Assembly (NCBI RefSeq): GCF_003957515.1
Contig: NZ_RQXW01000013.1
Span: 1 to 64,000, forward strand
Length of the DNA: 64,000 nucleotides
From: Amphritea opalescens
GTDB taxonomy: Bacteria; Pseudomonadota; Gammaproteobacteria; Pseudomonadales; Balneatricaceae
Reading direction: 5' to 3'
Position 1 is the first letter of the stretch, and the number at the start of each line of letters is the position of its first letter. Under the pieces are notes generated by a model that was given only the letters and a program-made list of their open reading frames with translations, ran no database searches and was not told where the DNA came from. This document shows, one piece after another, positions 57,201 to 64,000 of this stretch. The position numbers and the translations under genes were made by a program.

Positions 57201-58147
57201 TGCAACGTCTTTGGGCTGAAACCTCTTACCGGATGCAGTCGCTGCGTGATAACTCAGCCTGTGCACAACAAGAGTTTGATACCCTGCTGGATAAAGCGAA
57301 CCCTGGCCTGAGTGCTGAGTTGAGCTTTGATGTGAATGACAATATCGCCGCGCCGTATATTCAAACGGGCATCCGTCCCGAGATGGCGATCATTCGTGAG
57401 CAAGGTGTTAACGGCCAGATTGAGATGGGCGCTGCCTTTGACCGTGCTGGTTTTGCCGCGGTGGATGTGCACATGAGTGATATTCTTGAAGGCCGTATCG
57501 AACTCGATCGCTTTAAAGGATTGGTGGCCTGTGGCGGCTTCTCTTACGGTGATGTGTTGGGTGCCGGTGAAGGCTGGGCTAAATCGATACTGTTTAATGC
57601 CCGTGCCCGTGATCAGTTTGAAGCATTCTTTAATCGCGACGATACCTTCTCGCTAGGTATCTGCAACGGTTGTCAGATGCTTTCAAACCTACATGAGCTG
57701 ATTCCCGGCGCTGATCTTTGGCCGCACTTTGTGCGTAACATGTCAGAACAGTTTGAAGCACGGGTGGCGATGGTTGAAGTGCAACAGAGTCAGTCGGTCT
57801 TCTTGCAAGGGATGGCTGGTTCACGGATGCCGATTGCGGTGGCGCATGGTGAAGGTCGGGCGGAATTTGCCGATCAGACTCATCTGGCGAATCTGCAAGC
57901 CTCTAATGCGGTGGCCCTTCGCTATGTGGATAACTATGGCAAGGTGACGGAAACTTATCCGGCTAACCCGAATGGTTCTCCCGCCGGTATTAGTGGTGTC
58001 ACCACCACCGATGGTCGTGTGACTATTATGATGCCTCACCCTGAACGTGTATTCCGGGCGGTAACGAATAGCTGGGCACCTGAAGAGTGGGACGAGGACG
58101 GCGCTTGGATGCGGATGTTCCGTAACGCCCGCGTATGGGTTAACTGA
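54245..58147 (+). CDS. purL: Phosphoribosylformylglycinamidine synthase
   Basis: A 1300-residue single-chain enzyme (FGAM synthase) of purine synthesis. It starts [19 protein letters not shown], the family start. The two PurM-like halves span ~200-980, with [19 protein letters not shown]; the glutaminase domain has Cys1140 in GICNGCQM. Length is normal for gammaproteobacteria. No PurR box was recognised upstream. A terminator follows. Confidence 0.97.
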   Translation: MLVLRGAPALSAFRHDKLLSVLKSRIAHITGIYGEYMHFADLEKNLSDQERNTLERILCYGPKTKAEEPSGQLVLVVPRPGTISPWSSKATDIARNCGLQSIKRLERGTAYFVHSEQPLTPTELESVQAALHDRMVEATFNAVDEAATLFRTDQPAPLTLVDVLAGGREALAKANTDLGLALADDEIDYLVTSFTELGRNPADVELMMFAQANSEHCRHKIFNASWDIDGEAQEKSLFAMIRNTNELGGENILSAYSDNAAVMVGSQAGRFFPNPETKEYSYHQESIEILMKVETHNHPTAIAPHSGAATGSGGEIRDEGATGKGSKPKAGLSGFTVSDLKIPGFIQPWESDYGKPERIVSALDIMLDGPIGGAAFNNEFGRPALNGYFRTFEQQVNGAAGEEMRGYHKPIMIAGGYGNIRTDHVDKGEIEVGAKLICLGGPAMQIGLGGGAASSMSSGSSSADLDFASVQRDNPEMERRCQEVIDQCWQQGDTNPIAFIHDVGAGGLSNAFPELVKDGGCGGDFELRNINNDEPGMSPLAIWCNEAQERYVLAVQPEDMPRFEAICARERCPYAIVGTATDEKHLTLSDAHFGNNPVDLPMSILFGKPPKMHRAVERISYEVPAFDASSIELKDAAERVLKLPAVASKSFLITIGDRSITGQVVRDQMVGPWQVPVADCAVTTASFDTNAGEAMAMGERTPLALVDSPASGRMAVGETVTNLAAARIGDIVDIKLSANWMCAAGHPGEDEKLYDTVEAVGMDLCPKLGITIPVGKDSMSMRTVWNDGDQEKSVTAPTSLIITGFAAVKDVRKTLTPQLRTDIEETDLILLDLGNGQNRLGLSALAQVYNEVGQDVPDVDDADQLVAFFTAIQELNEQGLLLAYHDRSDGGLFTTVAEMAFAGHTGVDINLDMLAADQSEFAAALFNEELGAVIQIKRADLQQVLTELNAAGLAEVTKVIGSVNLDDELRVHFDDEEIYAESRTTLQRLWAETSYRMQSLRDNSACAQQEFDTLLDKANPGLSAELSFDVNDNIAAPYIQTGIRPEMAIIREQGVNGQIEMGAAFDRAGFAAVDVHMSDILEGRIELDRFKGLVACGGFSYGDVLGAGEGWAKSILFNARARDQFEAFFNRDDTFSLGICNGCQMLSNLHELIPGADLWPHFVRNMSEQFEARVAMVEVQQSQSVFLQGMAGSRMPIAVAHGEGRAEFADQTHLANLQASNAVALRYVDNYGKVTETYPANPNGSPAGISGVTTTDGRVTIMMPHPERVFRAVTNSWAPEEWDEDGAWMRMFRNARVWVN

Positions 58148-58230
58148 GTTTAACAGAGGTTAACAAAACCTGTAGATGAACTTACAGGCTGATCATAGCC
58201 CTGTTAGTATCCTCGTTAGATTGTTGTATT

Positions 58231-58253
58231 AAAGCGCCTGCGGGCGCTTTTTT
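58231..58253 (+). terminator. purL terminator
   Basis: An 8-bp stem AAAGCGCC/GGCGCTTT with a TGCG loop and a T run. Confidence 0.85.
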
Positions 58254-58336
58254 ATTGTCTTTTTGGCGGGTAAAGGCTGTTCGTCATTATTGATCGATGG
58301 GGGAGGCGAGATGTCACAAGGGCATCAAGAGTGCGT

Positions 58337-58708
58337 TTAGCTTTCCAGCGGCAGTTCACGTTTCCACCATGCCAACATCCCGCCTTGTAGTTCTTTCGCA
58401 TCGAAGCCTGCTTTGATGAATCGGCGAGTGGCGGGTTTGCTGCGGTGGGCCGACAAACAGATGCAGATAACGGGTTTGTCACTCGGCAAATGGCTGATGC
58501 GCGCGTGATTCAAACGGTGCAACGGCAGTGATATAGCGCCCGGTATATGGCTTTTTTGATATTCCTGCGGTGTACGGACATCGATAATGAGGTAGTGATT
58601 TAACGCAAGCGCTAGCTGTTCTGCGGTCATAGCTGGCACGGGCCCAAAGGGCAGCCAATGGAGCCAACGGGGTAAGGATGTTTGCTGTGGCTTAAGAGGT
58701 GTATTCAT
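58337..58708 (-). CDS. Rhodanese-domain protein
   Basis: A 123-residue single rhodanese domain. IIDVRTPQEYQKSHIPGAISLPL is the family core, and the active loop CLSAHRS has Cys84 as the persulfide-carrying residue (Cys82 nearby). It probably moves sulfur. Membrane segments are absent. It ends close to the purL terminator and has no partner. Confidence 0.85.
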   Translation of the reverse strand: MNTPLKPQQTSLPRWLHWLPFGPVPAMTAEQLALALNHYLIIDVRTPQEYQKSHIPGAISLPLHRLNHARISHLPSDKPVICICLSAHRSKPATRRFIKAGFDAKELQGGMLAWWKRELPLES

Positions 58709-59015
58709 CGGTGATTAAGCCTTTTTGTCATGGATTAAAAAGGTTGAACATGGGTATCGTCATGGCTGTCTATGATAGACCATTTATGGGCGGTGCTGCA
58801 GCTTAACGGGTTGGCTATCGATAGGTGACTCTGCGCGTCAGTGCAATCATGGTATTGGGCGGCGTGATAGGGGGGAGAGAATAGATATAGTGAGATGAGC
58901 CCTAAGTAGAGCAAGTGATGTTTCTATAGATAAAAAAAATAACCCGACCCATGGCCGGGCTATGAATCGATACTGTAGCGATTAAGCTGACACCACCGTG
59001 ACGATACAGAATCCC
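58709..59015. other. Intergenic region with remnant's terminator
   Basis: About 300 bases with no supported ORF. The hairpin at 58932-58961 is described separately. Confidence 0.5.
58932..58961 (-). terminator. Terminator downstream of the DMGDH remnant
   Basis: AACCCGACC/GGCCGGGCT pairs with two mismatches and is followed, on the minus strand, by eight T. It suggests the remnant was once the end of a real transcription unit. Confidence 0.6.
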
Positions 59016-59405
59016 TTAGTCATCTGCTTTTAACAACGCACCTTTCGCATCGTAGATACAACCTTTTGTGACTGTCGCGGAATAATCGTTGCCGAGAATT
59101 TTAACCGTTAGGTCTGATGCGAGTGCATCGACATCGATGTAGGCCAGCGCCAGACTTTTCTGTGTCCAGTGTCCAGTGTCCAGTGTCCAGTGTCCGAAGC
59201 CGCCAGAACTACATTGGCCCACGACTTTACCATCCGCATAGACAGGCTCCATGCCATTGGCCGCATCAACATCAGTAGTGTCAATATCTAGCAGTACCAG
59301 CTTGGTTTTAAGTCCTTCTTCTTGCTGCTTCGCCAGTGCTTCGCGGCCCTCGAAATCACCCTTGTCCATTTTAACGAAGTAACTAACGGTATCAGGTTTA
59401 TCTGT
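59016..59405 (-). pseudogene. C-terminal fragment of a DMGDH/SARDH-like (GcvT) protein
   Basis: The frame from the ATG at 59369 gives 117 residues: DKGDFEGREAL, EPVYADGKVVGQCSSGGFGHW, KSLALAYID, LGNDYSATV. These are the last part of the GcvT-type folate domain of dimethylglycine/sarcosine dehydrogenases. About 12 further codons (RTDKPDTVSYFVK) are open upstream before an in-frame TAG, so the N-terminal ~700 residues are gone. A 7-base tandem repeat adds seven residues in mid-domain. It lies next to the operon with a full-length relative at 62223. A short functional folate-binding protein is not excluded. Confidence 0.75.
59162..59195. repeat. Heptanucleotide tandem repeat (AGTGTCC)
   Basis: Four full AGTGTCC units and a partial fifth. 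On the minus strand they encode GHWTLDTGHWT. Against the family pattern the insert is 21 bases (three units), so frame is kept. Confidence 0.85.
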
Positions 59406-59438
59406 ACGCTAGGAATGAATATTTTTACCATTACGTTA

Positions 59439-59467
59439 TTGACATGAATATAAAAACATATATAAAT
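59439..59467 (+). promoter_or_regulatory. etfB promoter region
   Basis: TTGACA at 59439-59444 and TATAAA at 59461-59466, spacer 16. A second TATAAT at 59488-59493 lacks a good -35. Confidence 0.6.
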
Positions 59468-59476
59468 GTATATATG
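59457..59476. promoter_or_regulatory. Candidate operator over the etfB -10 box
   Basis: CATATATA-aatg-TATATATG: an 8-bp inverted repeat covering the -10 box. Being AT-rich it may be partly chance. Confidence 0.4.
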
Positions 59477-59535
59477 AAAATATAAACTATAATTTCATTT
59501 CACGTTTTTTAAGCCACTTCCTAGCTGAGGTCACA

Positions 59536-60285
59536 ATGAAAGTACTGGTCGCGATAAAGCGCGTTGTCGATGCCAACGTAAAAATACGAGTTAAGCCTGA
59601 TAATTCCGGTGTTGATTTAGCTAACGTGAAAATGGCGATCAATCCGTTTTGCGAAATTGCGGTTGAAGAAGCGATTCGTTTAAAGGAAAAAGGGATCGCT
59701 AGTGAAGTGTTGGTGGTGAGCGTTGGTGATGATCGTTGTCAAGAACAGCTGAGAACCGCGCTGGCGTTGGGTGCTGACCGTGCCGTGCAGATTAAAACTG
59801 ATGTTGCGGTTGAGTCGTTAGGTGTCGCTAAGTTGCTGAACGCTATTGTGACAAAGGAAGAGTGCGGTCTCGTTATATTGGGTAAGCAATCGATCGATAG
59901 TGACAATAACCAAACAGGACAGATGCTCGCAGCTATCGGCAATATGCCGCAAGGTACTTTTGCCTCTGAAATTGAGTTCGAAGAGGGTGAAGTACGGGTG
60001 ACACGTGAAGTCGATGGTGGATTGCAAAAGGTTTCTTTGGCTTTGCCCGCGGTGATTACAACGGATTTACGTTTGAACGAGCCTCGTTTTGCGTCTCTTC
60101 CGAACATTATGAAAGCGAAGCGCAAGCCTTTAGAGGTGTTGTCCCCAGAAGGTCTGAATGTTGATGTGACGCCCCGTCTAACCACTGTCAGTGTAGTTAG
60201 CCCATCGGAGCGACAAGCCGGTGTTATTGTCAGCAGTGTTGCTGAGTTAGTTGAAAAACTGAAAACAGAAGCGGGAGTACTTTAA
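59536..60285 (+). CDS. etfB: Electron transfer flavoprotein beta subunit
   Basis: A 249-residue subunit of ETF, holding AMP and part of the FAD site. [19 protein letters not shown] and [21 protein letters not shown] are the usual N-terminal signs; [19 protein letters not shown] is the ETF beta signature. It is first of etfB-etfA-purU-dehydrogenase. ETF takes electrons from flavin dehydrogenases and passes them to ETF-quinone oxidoreductase. Confidence 0.96.
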   Translation: MKVLVAIKRVVDANVKIRVKPDNSGVDLANVKMAINPFCEIAVEEAIRLKEKGIASEVLVVSVGDDRCQEQLRTALALGADRAVQIKTDVAVESLGVAKLLNAIVTKEECGLVILGKQSIDSDNNQTGQMLAAIGNMPQGTFASEIEFEEGEVRVTREVDGGLQKVSLALPAVITTDLRLNEPRFASLPNIMKAKRKPLEVLSPEGLNVDVTPRLTTVSVVSPSERQAGVIVSSVAELVEKLKTEAGVL

Positions 60286-60286
60286 G

Positions 60287-61243
60287 ATGACAGCCTCTAT
60301 TTTAGTGATTGCCGATCACAATAATGAACAATTGAATGCCGCGACACTGAATACCTTGCAAGCGGCGGTTGAGCTGAAAGCAAAGACGGGATCTCCGATC
60401 ACTGTTCTCGTGGCAGGAGCTCAATGTGAAGCTGTTGCTCAACAGGCGGCTGCTGTATCGGTTGTCGATAAAGTCGTATTGATTGAGGATGACGCGCTGA
60501 GCAGCCAACTAGCCGAAAGTGTTGCGCCTGCCGTGATTACGCTGACTAATGCAGCGACGTATAGCCATATTCTGTGTGCCGCCACGACCTTTGGTAAAGA
60601 TCTGTTGCCACGGGTGGCGGCTTTATTAGATGTTTCGCAGATCTCTGAGATTATTGAGGTGGTTGATGCGGATACGTTTGTGCGTCCTATCTACGCCGGT
60701 AATGCGTTGGCAACGATTAAGAGTAGTGATGCGATAAAAGTGCTAACAGTGCGTGGTACGGCGTTCGATGCGGTTGCTGCCACCGGCGGCGCAGCTGAGC
60801 AGAGCCGTTTCAGCGTGAGCAATAGTAATGAGATGTCGCGCTTTGTGAGTGAAGAAAAAACGCTGTCTGAGCGTCCGGATTTAACCTCCGCCGCGATTAT
60901 TATCTCCGGTGGTCGAGGCATGCAAAGTGGTGATAACTTCCCGATGCTAGAGAAAGTGGCCGATAAGCTCGGTGCGGCGGTGGGTGCATCCCGTGCTGCG
61001 GTTGATGCGGGTTTCGTCTCAAACGATATGCAAGTAGGTCAGACCGGTAAAATTGTTGCGCCTGATCTTTATATTGCGGTGGGTATTTCCGGCGCGATTC
61101 AGCATCTGGCTGGCATGAAAGACTCTAAAGTGATTGTCGCCATCAACAAAGATGTTGAAGCACCGATCTTTGGCGTTGCTGATTATGGTTTGGTGGCTGA
61201 TCTGTTTGAGGCCGTACCCGAACTTGAACAGACACTGAGCTAA
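60287..61243 (+). CDS. etfA: Electron transfer flavoprotein alpha subunit
   Basis: A 318-residue ETF subunit. The C-terminal FAD domain starts near 195 with AAIIISGGRGMQSGDNF and contains QVGQTGKIVAPDLYIAVGISGAIQHLAGM. It starts one base after etfB's stop, so the two are tightly coupled. Since ETF copies for fatty acid oxidation are usual elsewhere, this pair is probably dedicated to the dehydrogenase at 62223. Confidence 0.96.
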   Translation: MTASILVIADHNNEQLNAATLNTLQAAVELKAKTGSPITVLVAGAQCEAVAQQAAAVSVVDKVVLIEDDALSSQLAESVAPAVITLTNAATYSHILCAATTFGKDLLPRVAALLDVSQISEIIEVVDADTFVRPIYAGNALATIKSSDAIKVLTVRGTAFDAVAATGGAAEQSRFSVSNSNEMSRFVSEEKTLSERPDLTSAAIIISGGRGMQSGDNFPMLEKVADKLGAAVGASRAAVDAGFVSNDMQVGQTGKIVAPDLYIAVGISGAIQHLAGMKDSKVIVAINKDVEAPIFGVADYGLVADLFEAVPELEQTLS

Positions 61244-61316
61244 TTCGTTTCTATCAATTGCACGGCTGTAACAGCGCTGACGTTTTGCAGGGCTGTTACA
61301 TTTAAGGATAAAGACC

Positions 61317-62171
61317 ATGAATCGTACTTATCGTTTAATTCTCGACTGCCCAGACCAGGTCGGTATTGTTACTCGCGTTGCTGAAATGATTACTCGGCAT
61401 GGTGGTTGGATATCAGAGGCTGCTCACCATTCCGATGTAGAAAGCCAACGTTTTTTTTCCCGGTTTGAGATCCAGGCAGATTCACTGTCATTTGGTATCG
61501 AGACACTGCGTGAAAAGTTTGCACCGATGATCGAAGAGTACCAGATGAATTTTAATCTCATCGATAGTTGTCAGCCGAAGAAAGTCATATTGATGGCGAG
61601 TAAAGGGAGCCATTGCTTATCTGATCTGCTCGATCGCTGGAGAAGCAATGATCTCGACTGCGAAATCAGCTGTGTTATTTCTAACCATACCGATATGCAA
61701 GGGTTGGTCGAGTGGTACGGCATACCCTATCACCATGTTGTGATTGATAAAGACAATAAAGCTCCAGGCTTTGCGCAGGTGGAAGCTTTAGTCGATGAGT
61801 ATCAGGCAGACTGCATCGTGCTTGCCCGTTATATGCAGATTTTGCCTCAGGTGTTATGTGAGAAATATCGTCATAAAGTGATCAATATCCACCATAGTTT
61901 TTTACCCTCTTTTATCGGCGCTAAGCCTTATCATCAAGCTTCCCGTCGTGGCGTGAAACTGATCGGTGCAACCTGCCATTATGTGACGGAGCAGTTGGAC
62001 GAAGGCCCCATCATTGATCAGGACGTGGTGCGTGTGACCCACAGTGACAAGGTCGAAGACCTTGTGCGATTGGGTAAAGATGTTGAGAAAACAGTGCTCG
62101 CGCGCGGTTTACGACATCACTTAGAGGATCGTATTTTAGTACACGGTAATAAAACAGTCGTCTTCAGCTAA
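61317..62171 (+). CDS. purU: Formyltetrahydrofolate deformylase
   Basis: A 284-residue enzyme splitting 10-formyl-THF to formate and THF. The ACT domain spans ~5-80 (LILDCPDQVGIVTRVAEMI); the deformylase domain has NIHHSFLPSFIGAKPYHQA with the Asn/His pair, and an Asp near 228 completes the site. In this operon it would recycle THF charged by the dehydrogenase. Confidence 0.95.
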   Translation: MNRTYRLILDCPDQVGIVTRVAEMITRHGGWISEAAHHSDVESQRFFSRFEIQADSLSFGIETLREKFAPMIEEYQMNFNLIDSCQPKKVILMASKGSHCLSDLLDRWRSNDLDCEISCVISNHTDMQGLVEWYGIPYHHVVIDKDNKAPGFAQVEALVDEYQADCIVLARYMQILPQVLCEKYRHKVINIHHSFLPSFIGAKPYHQASRRGVKLIGATCHYVTEQLDEGPIIDQDVVRVTHSDKVEDLVRLGKDVEKTVLARGLRHHLEDRILVHGNKTVVFS

Positions 62172-62222
62172 ATACTTGACCAACTTAACCTGAGCAGTGT
62201 CGCCGGGTTTTGGAGAAATATA

Positions 62223-64000
62223 ATGACTAAACAAGAATCATCTATTCAACTGCCGACGTCCGCTCAGGTGGTTATCGTTGGCGGTGGTATTATCGGCTGT
62301 AGTGTGGCCTATCACCTGACTAAGCTTGGGTTTACCGATGTCGTACTATTGGAACGTCGGCAATTGACCTGTGGCACAACATGGCATGCGGCAGGGCTAG
62401 TACCTACACTGCGGGCTACCTATAACATGTCGATGCTGGCTAATTACAGTGCGACCTTATATGACCAGTTGGAAGCTGAAACCGGGCAAGGTACAGGCTT
62501 TGTGCGTAATGGTTCACTGACCATAGCGACTAACCGTGAACGTCTAGCCGAGTTGAAACGCGGAGCGTCGATGGCGAAGGTTGCCGGTTTTCCTTGTGAT
62601 GTGATTTCACCGGAACAGGCGAAAGAGCTTTGGCCATTGATGAATGTGGATGACGTGCTGGGTGCTATCCATCTGCCGATGGATGGCATGACTAATCCGG
62701 TCGACGTCACACAGGCATTGGCTAAAGGTGCCCGCTTGGGTGGAGCCAAAATCATCGAAGGCGTTAAAGTGCTGGATATGAAAATACGCGATGGTAAAGC
62801 GGCGGGCGTGATTACCGAACAGGGTGATATTGATGCCGAATACGTCGTTAACTGTTCTGGCATGTGGGCGCGGGAGTTTGGTCGCAAAGCGGGTGTGAAT
62901 GTGCCTTTGCATGCGGCTGAGCATTTCTATGTGGTTACCGAAAATATGCCAGAACTCACCCGTGGTTTACCGACGATGCGTGATATGGATGGCTATTGTT
63001 ATTACAAAGAAGATGCCGGCAAAATACTCGTCGGGATGTTTGAACCAAATGCTAAGCCTTGGGGCATGAACGGCATACCGGAAGACTTTTTCTTTGATCA
63101 GCTACCGGATGACTTTGAACACCTAGAGCCTTATCTAGAAGCGGCGATGCATCGCTTACCTATCTTGGAACGCACCGGCTTGCAGGTGTTTTTCAATGGG
63201 CCGGAATCTTTTACACCGGATGATCGTTATCACTTGGGAGAGGCACCTGAGTTGCGTAACTATTTTGTCGCAGCGGGCTTTAACTCGGTAGGTATTCAGT
63301 CCGCAGGTGGTGCAGGTAAGATGCTCGCCGAATGGATTCATAAAGGCCATGCGCCACAGGATCTATGGGATGTGGATATTCGCCGAAATCTGCCCTTCCA
63401 AGGCACGCAAAAATATCTCGAAGAGCGGACCACTGAATCCTTAGGCTTGTTATATGAAACACACTTCCCCTTTAAGCAGTTTAAAACCGCCCGGGGTGTG
63501 CGTCGTTCAGTGCTGCATGATCAATTAAAAGCACAGGGTGCTGTCTTTGGTGTCGAAAGCGGTTGGGAGCGAGCTAACTGGTTTGCAAATGAAGGACAAA
63601 CTGCAGAGTATGAGCTCTCGTTCGGTCGGCAAAACTGGTTCGACAATAACCGCGCAGAACATGAAGCCGTACGGACGTCGGTTGGCGTGATTGATCAGAG
63701 TTCGTTTTCTAAATATCAGATAGAAGGGCCTGATGCAGAAGCCTTCCTGAACCGAATTTGCAGCAACAATGTATCGGTAAATGTGGGTAAGATGGTGTAT
63801 ACCCAGTGGCTCAATGAGCGCGGTGGTATTGAAGCGGATGTCACCGTGACGCGTTTAGCTCAGGATTGTTACTTAGTGGTGTCCGGTGCTGCTTGCCAAA
63901 CCCGTGATATGGATTGGCTGCGGCGCAATAAACCGGATAATGCGTTCGTCGTCTTTACCGATGTCACCTCGGCTTATGCGGTGGTAACCGTGATGGGACC
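62223..64000 (+). CDS. Dimethylglycine/sarcosine dehydrogenase-like FAD enzyme (3' end outside window)
   Basis: 592 codons are visible. The FAD motif VVIVGGGIIGCSVAYHL is at 16-32, and TTWHAAGL has His55, the residue that covalently holds FAD in DMGDH and SARDH. The DAO domain runs to ~400 (GPESFTPDDRYHLGEAPEL), then the FAO-M and GcvT folate domains begin (GVIDQSSFSKYQIEGPDAEAFL). It oxidises N-methyl groups of dimethylglycine or sarcosine and hands the one-carbon unit to THF. GAGAA precedes the ATG. The segment NGSLTIATNRERL and PLMNVDD look more SARDH-like; substrate is not settled. Confidence 0.88.
   Translation, partial: MTKQESSIQLPTSAQVVIVGGGIIGCSVAYHLTKLGFTDVVLLERRQLTCGTTWHAAGLVPTLRATYNMSMLANYSATLYDQLEAETGQGTGFVRNGSLTIATNRERLAELKRGASMAKVAGFPCDVISPEQAKELWPLMNVDDVLGAIHLPMDGMTNPVDVTQALAKGARLGGAKIIEGVKVLDMKIRDGKAAGVITEQGDIDAEYVVNCSGMWAREFGRKAGVNVPLHAAEHFYVVTENMPELTRGLPTMRDMDGYCYYKEDAGKILVGMFEPNAKPWGMNGIPEDFFFDQLPDDFEHLEPYLEAAMHRLPILERTGLQVFFNGPESFTPDDRYHLGEAPELRNYFVAAGFNSVGIQSAGGAGKMLAEWIHKGHAPQDLWDVDIRRNLPFQGTQKYLEERTTESLGLLYETHFPFKQFKTARGVRRSVLHDQLKAQGAVFGVESGWERANWFANEGQTAEYELSFGRQNWFDNNRAEHEAVRTSVGVIDQSSFSKYQIEGPDAEAFLNRICSNNVSVNVGKMVYTQWLNERGGIEADVTVTRLAQDCYLVVSGAACQTRDMDWLRRNKPDNAFVVFTDVTSAYAVVTVMG

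Overview
The window looks like chromosomal DNA of a marine gammaproteobacterium, most likely from the Oceanospirillaceae or a near relative. The evidence is the gene families and gene order: comF next to bioBFHCD, xseA divergent from guaBA, tadA/mltF/purL together, a BaeSR-type RND pump, and a dimethylglycine/sarcosine dehydrogenase operon with its own ETF. This taxonomic call is inference. No tRNA, rRNA or CRISPR array was found.

Layout. 1-531: the tail of an IS110-type transposase followed by three REP-like palindromes. 532-9436: a SulP anion permease divergent from a small ribbon-helix-helix regulator, a hotdog thioesterase divergent from a METTL7-like methyltransferase, an isolated bioA, a TehA/SLAC1-like channel, an intergenic region with a candidate structured small RNA, trmO and a Na/Pi cotransporter. 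9554-14862: comF divergent from a tight bioB-F-H-C-D operon. 14989-16251: a tiny flagellar-rod-like protein and a SprA-like HEXXH protein. 16389-28023: type III glutamine synthetase, a K+/H+ antiporter, ybfF, fklB, an M23 peptidase with xseA, and guaB-guaA. 28526-31850: a small unlisted ORF and a MarR/flavin monooxygenase/MFS cassette. 32125-37766: LysR, a gamma-butyrobetaine hydroxylase-like dioxygenase, a BCCT carrier and a betaine-aldehyde-type dehydrogenase. 37911-41497: DoxX-like, tandem USP and a KefB-like antiporter. 42021-50117: a BaeSR-like two-component system and a complete tripartite RND pump. 50278-58708: a small exported protein, tadA, an M14 peptidase, mltF, purL and a rhodanese. 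59016-64000: a truncated dehydrogenase remnant, then etfB-etfA-purU and a DMGDH/SARDH-like enzyme cut by the window end.

How the genes work together. Two blocks deal with methylated amines. The 33-38 kb cluster could make or interconvert carnitine or betaine and take up such compounds. The 59-64 kb operon fits demethylation of dimethylglycine or sarcosine, with electrons passed to ETF and one-carbon units moved by tetrahydrofolate and PurU. Other themes are ion homeostasis (three cation/anion exchangers and a Na/Pi carrier), purine synthesis (guaB, guaA, purL), biotin synthesis and cell-wall turnover (M23, M14, MltF).

Main points for a second look: the candidate small RNA at 6681-6864; paired matching operators around the MarR cassette; paired palindromes before the RHH regulator; the carnitine-type cluster with its LysR-site palindrome; the DMGDH fragment carrying a 7-bp tandem repeat; and the REP-like triplet beside the IS110 fragment. 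All promoter, operator and RNA calls were made by eye from sequence symmetry and spacing.
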